Shown: piece after piece, positions 51,201 through 60,081 of the stretch
Numbering within the stretch: the stretch's first letter is position 1
How the letters are laid out: the number at the start of each line of letters is the position of its first letter
From: Ignavibacteriales bacterium
GTDB lineage: Bacteria; Bacteroidota; Ignavibacteria; Ignavibacteriales; Ignavibacteriaceae
NCBI GenBank assembly: GCA_016714125.1
Contig: JADJNX010000002.1
Span: forward strand, 310,001 to 374,000
DNA length: 64,000 nucleotides
Direction: 5' to 3'
Position numbers and translations under genes: made by a program
Notes under the pieces: generated by a model
Seen by the model: only the letters and a program-made list of their open reading frames with translations
The model's database searches: none
What the model was told of the DNA's origin: nothing

Positions 51201-51636
51201 CGGAGATAAACTCCACTATTTCTTTATTTATCAGCGTCTTGTGTTTGAGAGATAGGAGAGATCTCTCTTCATAGATGGCTTTAATTTCCGCGGGAATGGG
51301 GCTTTTTGTGAGAAGAGAGGCAATTTTTGCAAACGCGCTTATACAAGAATCCACTTCATCATTCGACACCGCCAGAGGAAATGAATGGGAGGCTTTATTC
51401 CCAAGCCTGATGAACCCAAAAAACTCATCTTCAAATCTTTTGGCATCAAGGTTTTTATCAAAAAGGAAAACTGCCATCGGGATGATTCCTGAAATTCGAA
51501 CGCCACTTCCGGCGATCAATTTTTTCAGCATCTCTTCGGCAGTTATCCTTAATAACCTTAATTTTTCATCATTTCCTGACTCACTTGAGTGAATTGTTAA
51601 AATTCTCTCAAAAATGTAGCCGGCAAGTTCTTCCAT
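48277..51636 (-). CDS. Dna2-like nuclease-helicase with DUF4145/HEPN-like N-terminus, frameshifted
   Basis: About 1120 residues. N-terminal helical region with FGFIRLGNKASHSFP, like the Gly-Asn-x-Ala-x-His motif of DUF4145/HEPN-type domains. Next a RecB/Cas4-type PD-(D/E)XK nuclease: GITGRLDIL, VLELKSGKV and QVTAYNLL. Then an SF1 helicase: LLQGPPGTGKTS (Walker A), LMVDEASQLLEP (motif II), ILIGDQNQLPAV (III), EQFRMDE (IV), VDTVERFQGSENRVI (V) and LNVVLSRAQEQ (VI). Breaks near 51000 (missing T: NFFNILQDPENP), 49900 (KVVARIQGKDLIILYPY) and 48880. The nuclease segment has no Cys, so the Fe-S cluster of eukaryotic Dna2/Cas4 seems absent. Likely acts on DNA ends or forks; a defence role is possible. 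It begins 11 bases after the GlmU-like gene. Confidence 0.85.
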
Positions 51637-51647
51637 GTTGTTAGGGA

Positions 51648-53152
51648 TTATAGCTCCGAAATTACATCGAGCCCGGAGGGCATTGGAAGATAAAACATCA
51701 CTTTTTGGATTTCACCATCTTTTCGAATCTGACGATTAACCCGTTTTTTGATTATCACACTGTGTTCAATATGAATGTCATCTTCGATTATTGAACCAAA
51801 AACATAACTGGTTCCTTTAATCAAAACATTTTTACCGATGATAAGAGGATGCTCATCACTTCCTGTCATGTTAACACTGGATTCAATGGTTGAATTTTCA
51901 CCGATAGTGATGTTTCCTTTTATGATATCCCCCCATGATATTGAAACTCCATCACCAATTGTGAAAGTCTGATGTGGAAATGTAGAGAGGTAGGCGTTCT
52001 CGGAGATCTTAACATTCTTTCCAAAATGACATTTCCCGATACATAAACATTTCTTTTTATCTGAACACCATAATTAAGCTTTACACCTTTGCCGATGTGA
52101 ACCCCTTTTTCAACCGTAATATCGAGAGGTGTTCCAAGTTGATCAAGTCCAATTATCTCTTTTACAACACTTTCGTCGATAAAAAAGTCTTCAGGATCCT
52201 GAATCTCTATGATGTTTTTCAGCTTGTCATATACAATCCTTTTGTAAAGCTGTTTCATATCCTTCAAAACTGATTTGTCGTTAAATCCCATAACTACATA
52301 TTCGTTTTTGGGACTTACAGCATCAACCGAGTAACCTGATTTATTAAACAAGGCGATAAGGTCTGTTATGTAAATTTCATTTTGAGCGTTATTACTGGAA
52401 ATGTTATTTACCTGCTCTGTCAATTTTTCGAAATCGAAAGCATAAACACCGGAGTTGTACTCCCTGTTTTCGAGAAGTTCAGTTCTGCTGTAGCTGTATT
52501 TTCTTCCGTTATACTCAGTTATATAAGGTGTGTCGCCTTTGATTGCAAGGATATCTTTATGCTCAATAATTTCAATTACTTTATTTTCGTCTTTTCCCGC
52601 AGGATTTCCTTCAATATCGTGACCTTTCACTCTTACTATTCTGCCATACTGATTGAATTCAATATTCCCCTCATATATTCCGGTTAAGACCATCATATCT
52701 GCTCCGGAAGTTTTAAATGAATTCCTGAACATCATCACAGTTTCATTATCGAAAAGACCCATATCACCGGGGAATACATATACTATACCTGCAAAATTTG
52801 AGGTGTCGATTTTTTCCAACCCTACCTGAACGGCATGACCGGTTCCCTTTTGAAACTCCTGATAGGCAAAACCAACATTTTCTCTCTTACCAAAAACATC
52901 GAGAACATCAAGTGCTTTAATTCCCACAACAATAATTGTGTTCATCGATGAGAATTCATTGTTGCATGCGTTATATACCCGCTCTACCGTGGGAATCCCC
53001 CAAATTGTATGGAGCATTTTTGAACGCTGTGATTTTATTCTCTTGCCATGTCCTGCTGCGAGGATAATCGCAGCTTCATTTTTTGTGTAGTCAAGTTCTG
53101 AACTAAGTTCCTCAACTTTTTTGTAAACTTCTTCTGAATAATTCATTTCCAT
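51648..53152 (-). CDS. GlmU-like nucleotidyltransferase with left-handed beta-helix, one frameshift
   Basis: About 500 residues. N-terminal sugar-nucleotidyltransferase: AIILAAGHGKRIKSQRSKMLH after a 27-residue lead, QKGTGHAVQVGLE, VFPGDMGLFD and EIIEHKD. The C-terminal half has hexapeptide-repeat strands (VEKGVHIGKGVKLNYGVQIK, ITIGENSTIESSVNM). A missing G near 52022 splits the beta-helix (VILGKNVKISENAYLSTFP). It looks like a UDP-N-acetylglucosamine pyrophosphorylase-type enzyme, but the last turns lack the acetyltransferase catalytic pattern that I would expect of true GlmU, so only the uridylyl step is supported. Good ribosome site (ggagaag) before the ATG. First gene of a unit with the helicase. 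Confidence 0.82.
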
Positions 53153-53179
53153 AACTTCTCCGCATTTAGATTGTTAAAA

Positions 53180-53524
53180 TTATTTACTCTCTTCGATCCA
53201 TTTTTTCCAGATATCAGCCTGATACCCAACGGTGCACTTCCTTCCGTTTCTAACAACGGGGGTTTTCAGCAACAACGAATCATCAAGCAATTTGTCAAAT
53301 TTATCAAACACTATAAATTGAAGGTTGAGTTTTTTATACCGGTCACCTTGTTCATCAAAAATTTCATCGAGATCAAGTGCAGCCGTGATATTCTCCAATT
53401 CACCTTTTGCCAATCCCTTTTCACTTAAGTCTCTGAAATGGAACTGTATCCTTCTTTCTTTAAAAAATCTCTCGGCTTTTTGTGTTTCTTTACATTTTTT
53501 TGTGCCGATAACAATCAAATTCAT
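53180..53524 (-). CDS. Spx/ArsC-family thioredoxin-fold protein
   Basis: 114 residues. The ArsC/Spx fold shows in IVIGTKKCKETQKAERFFKE, FHFRDLSEKGLAKGEL and LLLKTPVVRNGRKCTVGY. In the active loop only one Cys is present (KCKET); the CxxC partner is Thr, so a redox switch of the Spx type is missing, and the arsenate-reductase catalytic Arg pattern is not evident. It may use a monothiol mechanism with glutathione or another thiol. It precedes the GlmU-like gene by 27 bases on the same strand. It is not near arsR-arsM (19 kb away). Confidence 0.82.
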   Translation of the reverse strand: MNLIVIGTKKCKETQKAERFFKERRIQFHFRDLSEKGLAKGELENITAALDLDEIFDEQGDRYKKLNLQFIVFDKFDKLLDDSLLLKTPVVRNGRKCTVGYQADIWKKWIEESK

Positions 53525-53550
53525 ATAATTAATCCGTATAAATCATTGAG

Positions 53551-54852
53551 TTATTTGTCATACTTTTTTCTTCCCTTCCAAAGGGCGATTAATCTCTCTT
53601 TAATCGTTTTTTCGCTCCCATTTTCGGAAGGAAGGTAATATTGTTTCCCTTTCAGGTTTGGAGGAAGGTAATCTTCCTGTACAAAATGCCCCGGAAAACT
53701 GTGGGGATATTTGTAGTTGGTTCCATAACCAATGTTTTTCATATAGCCTGTAGGAGCATTTCGGAGATTTAGTGGCACCGCATAAAGTGGTTCATTTTCA
53801 ACATCCGCCAAAGCTTTTTCAATTGCCTGATATGCTGAATTACTCTTTTGGGGAGGTTGCAAGATAAGTGGCACATTGAGATAAAATAATTCTCGCTTCG
53901 GGCATCCCAATTTTGTCAACAGCGGAAAAAGTAGCTTCTGCAAGCAATAATGCATTTGGTGATGCATTGCCAATATCCTCAGATGCCAACACGATCATTC
54001 TTCTCGCTATAAATAGCGGGTCTTCTCCCCCGGCAAGCATCCGTGCCATCCAATAAACAGCAGCGTCGGGATCACTCCCTCTGATACTTTTGATAAAAGC
54101 CGAAATAATATTAAAATGCTCTTCCCCCGTTTTATCATAAATAATATTTTTCTTCTGGATGATGTTTTCGATCTTTCCTTGTCGATCACAAATAATTCAT
54201 CTTCCGGGGAACTGTTCACAACCGCTTCAACTATATTAAGAGCTGAGCGTGCATCACCGGCGGAAACCAGGTATAGATATTCAACTTCTGTCTTAAGAAT
54301 GTCAACTTGCCATTGCGACAGGACGGGATCGTCCCGAAGTGCGGAGGTAATTATGGAAGTAATATCAATTAGTGTGAGTTCGGTGAGTTTAAATATCCTC
54401 ATCCTTGATCTCAAGGCTGGTATCACTTCAAATGAGGGGTTCTCGGTTGTGGCACCTATCAGTGTGATTATCCCCTGCTCAACCGACCCCAACAAGGCAT
54501 CCTGCTGCCCTTTGTTGAATCTGTGGATTTCATCAATAAAGAGAATAGTTTTAAAGCCGGTTTCCTTTGCTTCGGCGGCTTTTGAGATGATCTCGCGAAC
54601 ATCCCTGACTCCGGAGGAAACAGCATTAATCTGATGGAAAATTGAGCCTGAGGAATTTGCGATTATTCTTGCGATTGTGGTCTTCCCGGTTCCCGGAGGT
54701 CCCCACATTAAAAAAGAGGAGATAAACCCCGAGTCAATCATGTTCCTGAGTGGTTTCCCCTTCCCAAGAAGATGTTCCTGTCCCCTGAATTCATCAACGG
54801 TTTTTGGTCTGCATCTTTCAGCGAGTGGTGACATTATGCCAGAATCAATCAC
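53551..54852 (-). CDS. rarA: Replication-associated recombination protein A (RarA/MgsA), two frameshifts
   Basis: About 434 residues. AAA+ ATPase of the clamp-loader group: MSPLAERCRPKTVDEFRGQE, Walker A GPPGTGKTTIA, Walker B LFIDEIHRFNKGQQDA, sensor ATTENPSFEV, then the C-terminal tetramerisation part (LASEDIGNASP, RNAPTGYMKNIGYG, YLPPNLKGKQYY). Missing bases near 54176 (KERIENIIQKKNIIYDKTGEEHF) and 53850 (SPKESNSAYQ) break the frame. A GTG at 54852 overlaps the upstream stop (GTGA), while an ATG at 54834 fits the family start; either is possible. It acts at stalled replication forks with SSB. Confidence 0.93.
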
Positions 54853-55141
54853 TTTTTCTCAACTTTTATAACTTTTTCATTCTCTTTTTTCATGCCGTGT
54901 TTTTCTCTGGCAACCTGCTCTATTTTTGCATCATATTGTTTTTGAAGTGAATCGATCTGCTCTCTTAACCTTTTATTCTGGTTCCTCATTGTATCGAGTT
55001 CCAGTCTAGGTCATTAATTTCACCGTTCAACTCACTCTGTTTCATATATCCATTGCTGTTAAATATGATAAAAACTGCAAGGATAAACAGGGCAACCGTT
55101 GCCAGATAAATGGCAGTTTTTTTCTTCCGCGGAGATGTCAT
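54849..55141 (-). CDS. FtsB/DivIC-like septum formation initiator, one frameshift
   Basis: About 96 residues. Basic N-terminus (TSPRKKKT), one membrane helix (AIYLATVALFILAVFIIF), then a coiled coil: the frame stops at DLDWNSIQ, but a missing base near 55006 restores LELELDTMRNQNKRLREQID and the end AKIEQVAREKHGMKKENEKV. The EQVAREKHGM block matches the FtsB/DivIC signature, so it should act in the divisome. Its ATG overlaps the ddl stop by one base (TAATG), and its TGA overlaps the rarA GTG. This gene is too broken to appear as a long ORF. Confidence 0.82.
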
Positions 55142-56148
55142 TACAGGGAAATCCTGACTATGGTATCAACCAGTTCCTCGTAACTCATCCCTTTATGTTT
55201 CGCCATTTTTGGCAGGAGACTTGTTGCTGTCATACCGGGTAATGTATTCACCTCAAGACAAAACGGTTTGTTATCGGGAGCGAGTCTAAAATCCACTCTG
55301 GAGTATCCCTTACACCCCAAAGAATGATATGCAAGCAGAGTTTGTTCCTGAATGAATGCTGCAAGATCGTCATCAATCGGCGCAGGAACAATATATTCAC
55401 TCATTCCGGTTGTGTATTTACATTCATAATCGTATAAACCATGTTTTGGTCTGATTTCCAAAACAGGTAAGGCAGTGCCGTCAAGAACACCAACAGTTAG
55501 TTCTCTTCCGGGAATATATTCTTCGATTAATACATTATTGGAATATTTAAACGCAAATTCAAAAGCCTGTTCAAGATCTTCCTCTTTTTCAACAAGAGTG
55601 AGCCCAAAAGTTGAACCTTCATCATTTGGTTTCACAATAACAGGAAATCCAAAATCATTTATGATCCAGTCTTTATCAATTTTATATTCAAAACTCTCTT
55701 TAAAGACATTAAACCCCTCCGGAACTATTACTCCATTGTTTTTGAAGATAATTTTTGCTTGTCCCTTGTTCATAGCGAGTGCACAAGCAAGAACTGCGGG
55801 ACCTGTATATTTCAGCCCTCTAAGTTGCAAAAGTGACTGTATGGTCCCATCCTCACCCCACCTGCCGTGTAACCCAAGAAATACTAAATCAGCATCATCA
55901 AAAACCTGAAGACTTATTGCCGGGATGTAGTTTAAGAATGAGACTTTTGTATCCTGCTCATCGGGCAGGAAATACTTTTCCGAGTCATCATATTGAACTT
56001 TTCCTAATGCTGGATCAATCACTGTTACATTGTATCCCAAATCAACCAATGCCTTATAAATCCCTGCTGAAGAGCTTTTTGAAACTTCCCTTTCAGAGGA
56101 AGCACCACCAGAGAGGAGTACTATTTTTGTTTTGTTTTTTATTTTCAT
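55141..56148 (-). CDS. ddl: D-alanine--D-alanine ligase
   Basis: 335 residues, ATP-grasp enzyme that joins two D-Ala for peptidoglycan. Marks: LLSGGASSEREVSKSSS, FLGLHGRWGEDGTIQSLLQL, PVIVKPNDEGSTFGL, EEYIPGRELTVGVLDG and FCLEVNTLPGMTATSL (metal-binding Glu and Asn). The omega-loop specificity region is normal, so no sign of D-lactate use. It leads directly into the FtsB-like gene, linking wall synthesis with division. Confidence 0.95.
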   Translation of the reverse strand: MKIKNKTKIVLLSGGASSEREVSKSSSAGIYKALVDLGYNVTVIDPALGKVQYDDSEKYFLPDEQDTKVSFLNYIPAISLQVFDDADLVFLGLHGRWGEDGTIQSLLQLRGLKYTGPAVLACALAMNKGQAKIIFKNNGVIVPEGFNVFKESFEYKIDKDWIINDFGFPVIVKPNDEGSTFGLTLVEKEEDLEQAFEFAFKYSNNVLIEEYIPGRELTVGVLDGTALPVLEIRPKHGLYDYECKYTTGMSEYIVPAPIDDDLAAFIQEQTLLAYHSLGCKGYSRVDFRLAPDNKPFCLEVNTLPGMTATSLLPKMAKHKGMSYEELVDTIVRISL

Positions 56149-56224
56149 TTATTCTTTTTTTCTGCCGTGATGGATATTTGAGAATCCTGTTATGTTTGTC
56201 ACTCTGGCATCTTCTCTATCTTTG

Positions 56225-56881
56225 TTAATATCTGTTTTTTGGGTGTATTGAGATTCCGTAACTTTTTCCTGCTATCGCATATAACTCATCTATTTGATGC
56301 CGAAGAAGGGGTTTTAGGCCCCCTGACTTTGTGGCTTCAAGAACCACTCGTGCTGTGTGTTCAAGTTTATCAGTTCTGTAAAAAGCCTCTTTTATGGTTC
56401 TGCCTGTTGTCACAGCACCATGGTTCTGAAGAAGAAAAACTGAGGCATACTCCATATACGGGTCAAGTGACCGGTGTAATGCATCGGTTGAGGGGGTTGC
56501 ATATTTACAAGTTGGGATTCTCCCGATTGATAAAATTACTTCGGGAAAGTATGGTTTGTCCATCGAAATATTTGAAGAGGCACAGACCAGTGCAGAGACC
56601 GGGTGAGTATGTATCACCGCATTAACATCACTTCTGTTTTTGTAGATATGGTAATGAAGTTTGGATTCAGTACTCGGTTTCCTGCCGCCGGCAATGAGAT
56701 TACCATCAAGATCTGTCTCTACAAGGTCAGACTCAACAATTTCCCCTTTACAAACCGAGGATCCTGTGATCAATATATTCCCGTTGGGAAGTCTTACAGA
56801 GAGATTACCGTCCGTCGCAGCCAGAAATCCCTTTCCATATACCAGTTTACAATATTTTATGAGTTCTTCTGCAACTTGCAT
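56225..56881 (-). CDS. Class II aldolase/adducin family protein
   Basis: 218 residues, L-fuculose-1-phosphate aldolase type. The catalytic Glu and zinc ligands are visible: DGNLSVRLPNGNILITGSS, TESKLHYHIYK, NAVIHTHPVSALVCAS (the His-x-His) and LLQNHGAVTTGRTIKEAF (third His). The substrate may be fuculose-phosphate, rhamnulose-phosphate or a methylthioribulose-like sugar phosphate; it cannot be set from this. It overlaps the Gfo/Idh/MocA gene by 25 bases, so the two are co-expressed, perhaps as a sugar pathway. Confidence 0.88.
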   Translation of the reverse strand: MQVAEELIKYCKLVYGKGFLAATDGNLSVRLPNGNILITGSSVCKGEIVESDLVETDLDGNLIAGGRKPSTESKLHYHIYKNRSDVNAVIHTHPVSALVCASSNISMDKPYFPEVILSIGRIPTCKYATPSTDALHRSLDPYMEYASVFLLQNHGAVTTGRTIKEAFYRTDKLEHTARVVLEATKSGGLKPLLRHQIDELYAIAGKSYGISIHPKNRY

Positions 56882-57867
56882 TTTTGTTCCAGTTCTTCCA
56901 TAACACGCATATTGGCGAGTCCGTCAAAGGAATTGATCGGTGGTTGAGTATGTTTCAGGAATGAATTATTTACATCCCGCAACAGTCGATAAAGCTTGTT
57001 TGCCCTCTTTCTGAAAACTTTTTGTGCCTCACCTTCAAAACTTAATGTCAGTTTGGAGGAACTGTAGCGCATACCAATCAAACTGTCAATTCTCAGTGAA
57101 CCTTTGTGTCCCGTTATCTCAAGTGAGTTTATTGCCTTTTTTGAGGAATAAGAAACAGTAAAATTGCCATAACTTCCATTCTCAAATTTCACAACCGCTG
57201 TAGCAAAATCTTCAACATCAGCTTTATAAACGACATTGTCGAGATAACCCGAAATTTCGGTGATCTCTCCAAGTAGATACCTAAAGCTATCGATCAGGTG
57301 TGTGCCAAGGTCTCTTAATGCCCCTCCACCGGCAAGTTCCCTGTTGTAACGGAAATTGCTGCCCGGTAAAAGATCAACATTAAAATTGGCTCTGATGCTT
57401 AACACTTTTCCCAATTTCTGATTATCAAGAAGATCTTTTGCTTTTTGAATGAACGGGTGGTACCTGTAGGTATAGTTTATGGTAAAGATTCTTCCTTTTT
57501 CCGAAGCAAGTTTGTGTAACTCCTCAGCCTCTGCAGAAGTGTTTGTTATGGGTTTCTCACATAACACAAACTTCCCTGCCAAAAGCGCTTTTTTTGCCTG
57601 TTCAAAATGGCTTGCGTTTGTACCCGCTATATAAACAGCTTCAATCCCGGAATTAAGAAATGAATCAAAATCATCAAAATGGTGAAGAGCACCAAATTTA
57701 TCGGCAAATGCTTTTGCTCTATGGTCATCGTGGCTGAATACAGATAACAGCCGGGCACGACTGAGCAAATTTAGCGCAGGCATAAACCCGGTCTCTGCAA
57801 AACTACCCAGACCCGCAATGCCCCACAAAACTTTTTTTCTTTTGATCGATTTTGGCAATTTCAACAT
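56857..57867 (-). CDS. Gfo/Idh/MocA family oxidoreductase
   Basis: 336 residues. The N-terminal Rossmann fold shows WGIAGLGSFAETGFMPAL; the family Lys lies in LCEKPITNTSAEAEEL; RYHPFIQKAKDLL and GGGALRDLGTHLIDSFRYLLG are in the substrate domain, with the expected Asp and His. It reduces or oxidises a sugar or related polyol with NAD(P). It runs into the class II aldolase gene (25-base overlap). The tail extends past the family core by about 30 residues, in the overlap. Confidence 0.92.
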   Translation of the reverse strand: MLKLPKSIKRKKVLWGIAGLGSFAETGFMPALNLLSRARLLSVFSHDDHRAKAFADKFGALHHFDDFDSFLNSGIEAVYIAGTNASHFEQAKKALLAGKFVLCEKPITNTSAEAEELHKLASEKGRIFTINYTYRYHPFIQKAKDLLDNQKLGKVLSIRANFNVDLLPGSNFRYNRELAGGGALRDLGTHLIDSFRYLLGEITEISGYLDNVVYKADVEDFATAVVKFENGSYGNFTVSYSSKKAINSLEITGHKGSLRIDSLIGMRYSSSKLTLSFEGEAQKVFRKRANKLYRLLRDVNNSFLKHTQPPINSFDGLANMRVMEELEQKCKLQKNS

Positions 57868-57895
57868 TTTTTTTTCCTCGGGATCAGAGTCCCTT

Positions 57896-58846
57896 TTAAA
57901 ATTTAAGCTTCTCCATCAACATATTTACCGGTTTTGGATTCTGCATAATGTAAAAATGTAAACATGGAACTCCGGAGTTAAAAAGCTCTTCAGCTTGTTT
58001 CACTGCCCAGTTTACGCCAACTTCCATCACATGCTCAGGTTTGGCTTCCATTATTTCGTTCGACAATTCTTCCGGAATGTTGATATAAAAATTCTTTGGA
58101 ATCCCCGTTAAATGAGCCTTACTTGTAAGAATTTTTAATCCGGGAAGAATAGGTACATTTATTTCCAATTCCTTCACTTTGTTTCTATAGTCGAAAAAAG
58201 CTTTGTTCTCAAAAAACATTTGAGTAACGATATAATCGGCACCCGCTTCAATTTTTTGTTTTGTGAACAAAAGATCGGTTTTCAGATTGGGAGCTTCATA
58301 ATGTTTTTCGGGATATCCTGAAACCCCAATGCAAAAATCGGATGGTTTTGCATCGAGAAGTTCTTCTTCAAGATATATTCCCTTGTTCATGTCGCTGATC
58401 TGTTTTACAAGGTCAATTGCAAACTTGTTTGTTGTTCTTCCCCCCGAAACCTCTTTTTCAAAGCCCTTGTCGTCCCCTTGAATGGCGAGAACATTGTTCA
58501 CTCCAAGGTAGCCAAGTTCAATCAAAAAATCTTCGGTTTCTTCTTTGGTAAAGTTTTTGCAAAGGATGTGAGGTACTGCTTCAATTTTATATTTATTCTG
58601 AATCAAAGCACAGATTCCGAGTGTTCCCGGGCGTTTTCTGATAACTTTTTTCCTGATCCCTTTTGGAGTCTCTTCGTAAACTATTTCAGCAGCGTGACTT
58701 GTTATATCTATAAATGGTGGTTTGTACTTTGCTATGCTTTCAATGGTTGATAACAGACTTTGAATGTCTCCCCCCCTTTTGGGTGGAATTATCTCAAAAC
58801 TTATCAGTGGATCTTTGGAATTCGCAAGTACTTGTGTAACTTTCAT
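57896..58846 (-). CDS. metF: Methylenetetrahydrofolate reductase MetF
   Basis: 316 residues, FAD enzyme that makes 5-methyl-THF for methionine synthesis. Marks: ISFEIIPPKRGGDIQSLL, FIDITSHAA, GVNNVLAIQGDD, GVSGYPEKHYEAPN and GADYIVTQMFFENKAF, with the end VPCLHFYIMQNPKPV. The usual length is reached and the frame is intact. It precedes the Gfo/Idh/MocA gene by 28 bases on the same strand, and is divergent from mnmA. Confidence 0.96.
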   Translation of the reverse strand: MKVTQVLANSKDPLISFEIIPPKRGGDIQSLLSTIESIAKYKPPFIDITSHAAEIVYEETPKGIRKKVIRKRPGTLGICALIQNKYKIEAVPHILCKNFTKEETEDFLIELGYLGVNNVLAIQGDDKGFEKEVSGGRTTNKFAIDLVKQISDMNKGIYLEEELLDAKPSDFCIGVSGYPEKHYEAPNLKTDLLFTKQKIEAGADYIVTQMFFENKAFFDYRNKVKELEINVPILPGLKILTSKAHLTGIPKNFYINIPEELSNEIMEAKPEHVMEVGVNWAVKQAEELFNSGVPCLHFYIMQNPKPVNMLMEKLKF

Positions 58847-58958
58847 CTTGTCTCAATTATGGTTAATTCTTTGTGATTATAATAAACAAATTCGAAATCG
58901 TAAATTTAAACTATAATTATGAAAAATTATCCGTTTTACATCATATTTTATTTATAGA

Positions 58959-60014
58959 ATGAAAACTGCTTTGCTGCTCTCAGGCGGAGTTGACAGTTCC
59001 GTTGCTCTTGCTCTTCTTAAAGAACAGGGACACGATGTCACCGCTTTTTACCTCAAAATCTGGCTCCAGGATGAATTTACCTCCCTCGGCGACTGCCCTT
59101 GGGAGGAAGATATCGAGTATTGTGAGGGTGTAACCCGTAAACTCGGCATCCCTTTTGAGGTAAAAACGATGCAAAATGAGTATTGGGATGCAGTTGTTTC
59201 ATATACTATTAAAGAAATTAAGGAGGGAAGAACTCCCAATCCGGACATTTTTTGCAACAGTCTGATAAAATTTGGCAAGTTTTTTGATAAAATTGATGAC
59301 TCCTACGCAAAAGTTGCGACGGGGCATTATGCCGGTGTTGAGGAAGTAAACGGGAGATATATCTTAAAGGTTACCCCTGATCCAATAAAAGATCAGACCT
59401 ATTTCCTTTCATATCTGAACCAAAATCAACTTTCAAGAGCCCTCTTCCCTATCAGTGATCTGAAAAAAAGTGAAGTGCGGAAAGTTGCCGTAAAATATGA
59501 TTTGCCAACACAAGATAAAAAGGACAGTCAGGGAATCTGTTTTCTTGGACGGATAAAATTTAAGGACTTTGTTAAATTTCACCTCGGTGAACTCCCCGGC
59601 GACATGATTGATGTAGATACCGGAAAAAATATGGGGAAACACAGCGGTTACTATTATTATACAATTGGACAAAGATCGGGACTTGGTTTAAGTGGTGGTC
59701 CATGGTTTGTTGTGCAAAAAGACATCACAAACAATATCGTCTATATCTCCCGTGAAAACGAATCAATCGATCGTGAACGGGATAAATTCCATGTAACCAA
59801 TTTTAACTGGTTTGCGGGAACTCCGCCCGAAGACCTTGAAGGACTAAAGGTCAAGGTAAGACACGGACCCAATTATTACGATTGTACCATGGAATTTGAA
59901 AGCGAAACTTCAGCCCTGGTCACCATCAACAAACCCGACAAAGGCATCGCTCCCGGTCAGTTTGCAGTATTTTACCAAAATGGCTATTGCCTCGGTGGAA
60001 GTTTGATTTATTAG
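58959..60014 (+). CDS. mnmA: tRNA 2-thiouridylase MnmA
   Basis: 351 residues. It thiolates U34 of tRNA-Lys, -Glu and -Gln. PP-loop ATP site LLSGGVDSSVAL; first catalytic Cys99 in PDIFCNSLIKFG; second Cys194 in DSQGICFLG; family motifs TGHYA, KDQTYFLSYL and YTIGQRSGLGLSGG. The length is normal. There is a 110-base AT-rich gap to metF, which must hold both divergent promoters. Confidence 0.97.
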   Translation: MKTALLLSGGVDSSVALALLKEQGHDVTAFYLKIWLQDEFTSLGDCPWEEDIEYCEGVTRKLGIPFEVKTMQNEYWDAVVSYTIKEIKEGRTPNPDIFCNSLIKFGKFFDKIDDSYAKVATGHYAGVEEVNGRYILKVTPDPIKDQTYFLSYLNQNQLSRALFPISDLKKSEVRKVAVKYDLPTQDKKDSQGICFLGRIKFKDFVKFHLGELPGDMIDVDTGKNMGKHSGYYYYTIGQRSGLGLSGGPWFVVQKDITNNIVYISRENESIDRERDKFHVTNFNWFAGTPPEDLEGLKVKVRHGPNYYDCTMEFESETSALVTINKPDKGIAPGQFAVFYQNGYCLGGSLIY

Positions 60015-60081
60015 AAATGGATGCGACAGTTCTCTAATTTGAAAGTTAGCATGAACTACGGATCAACTTGAATTTCTCCTG

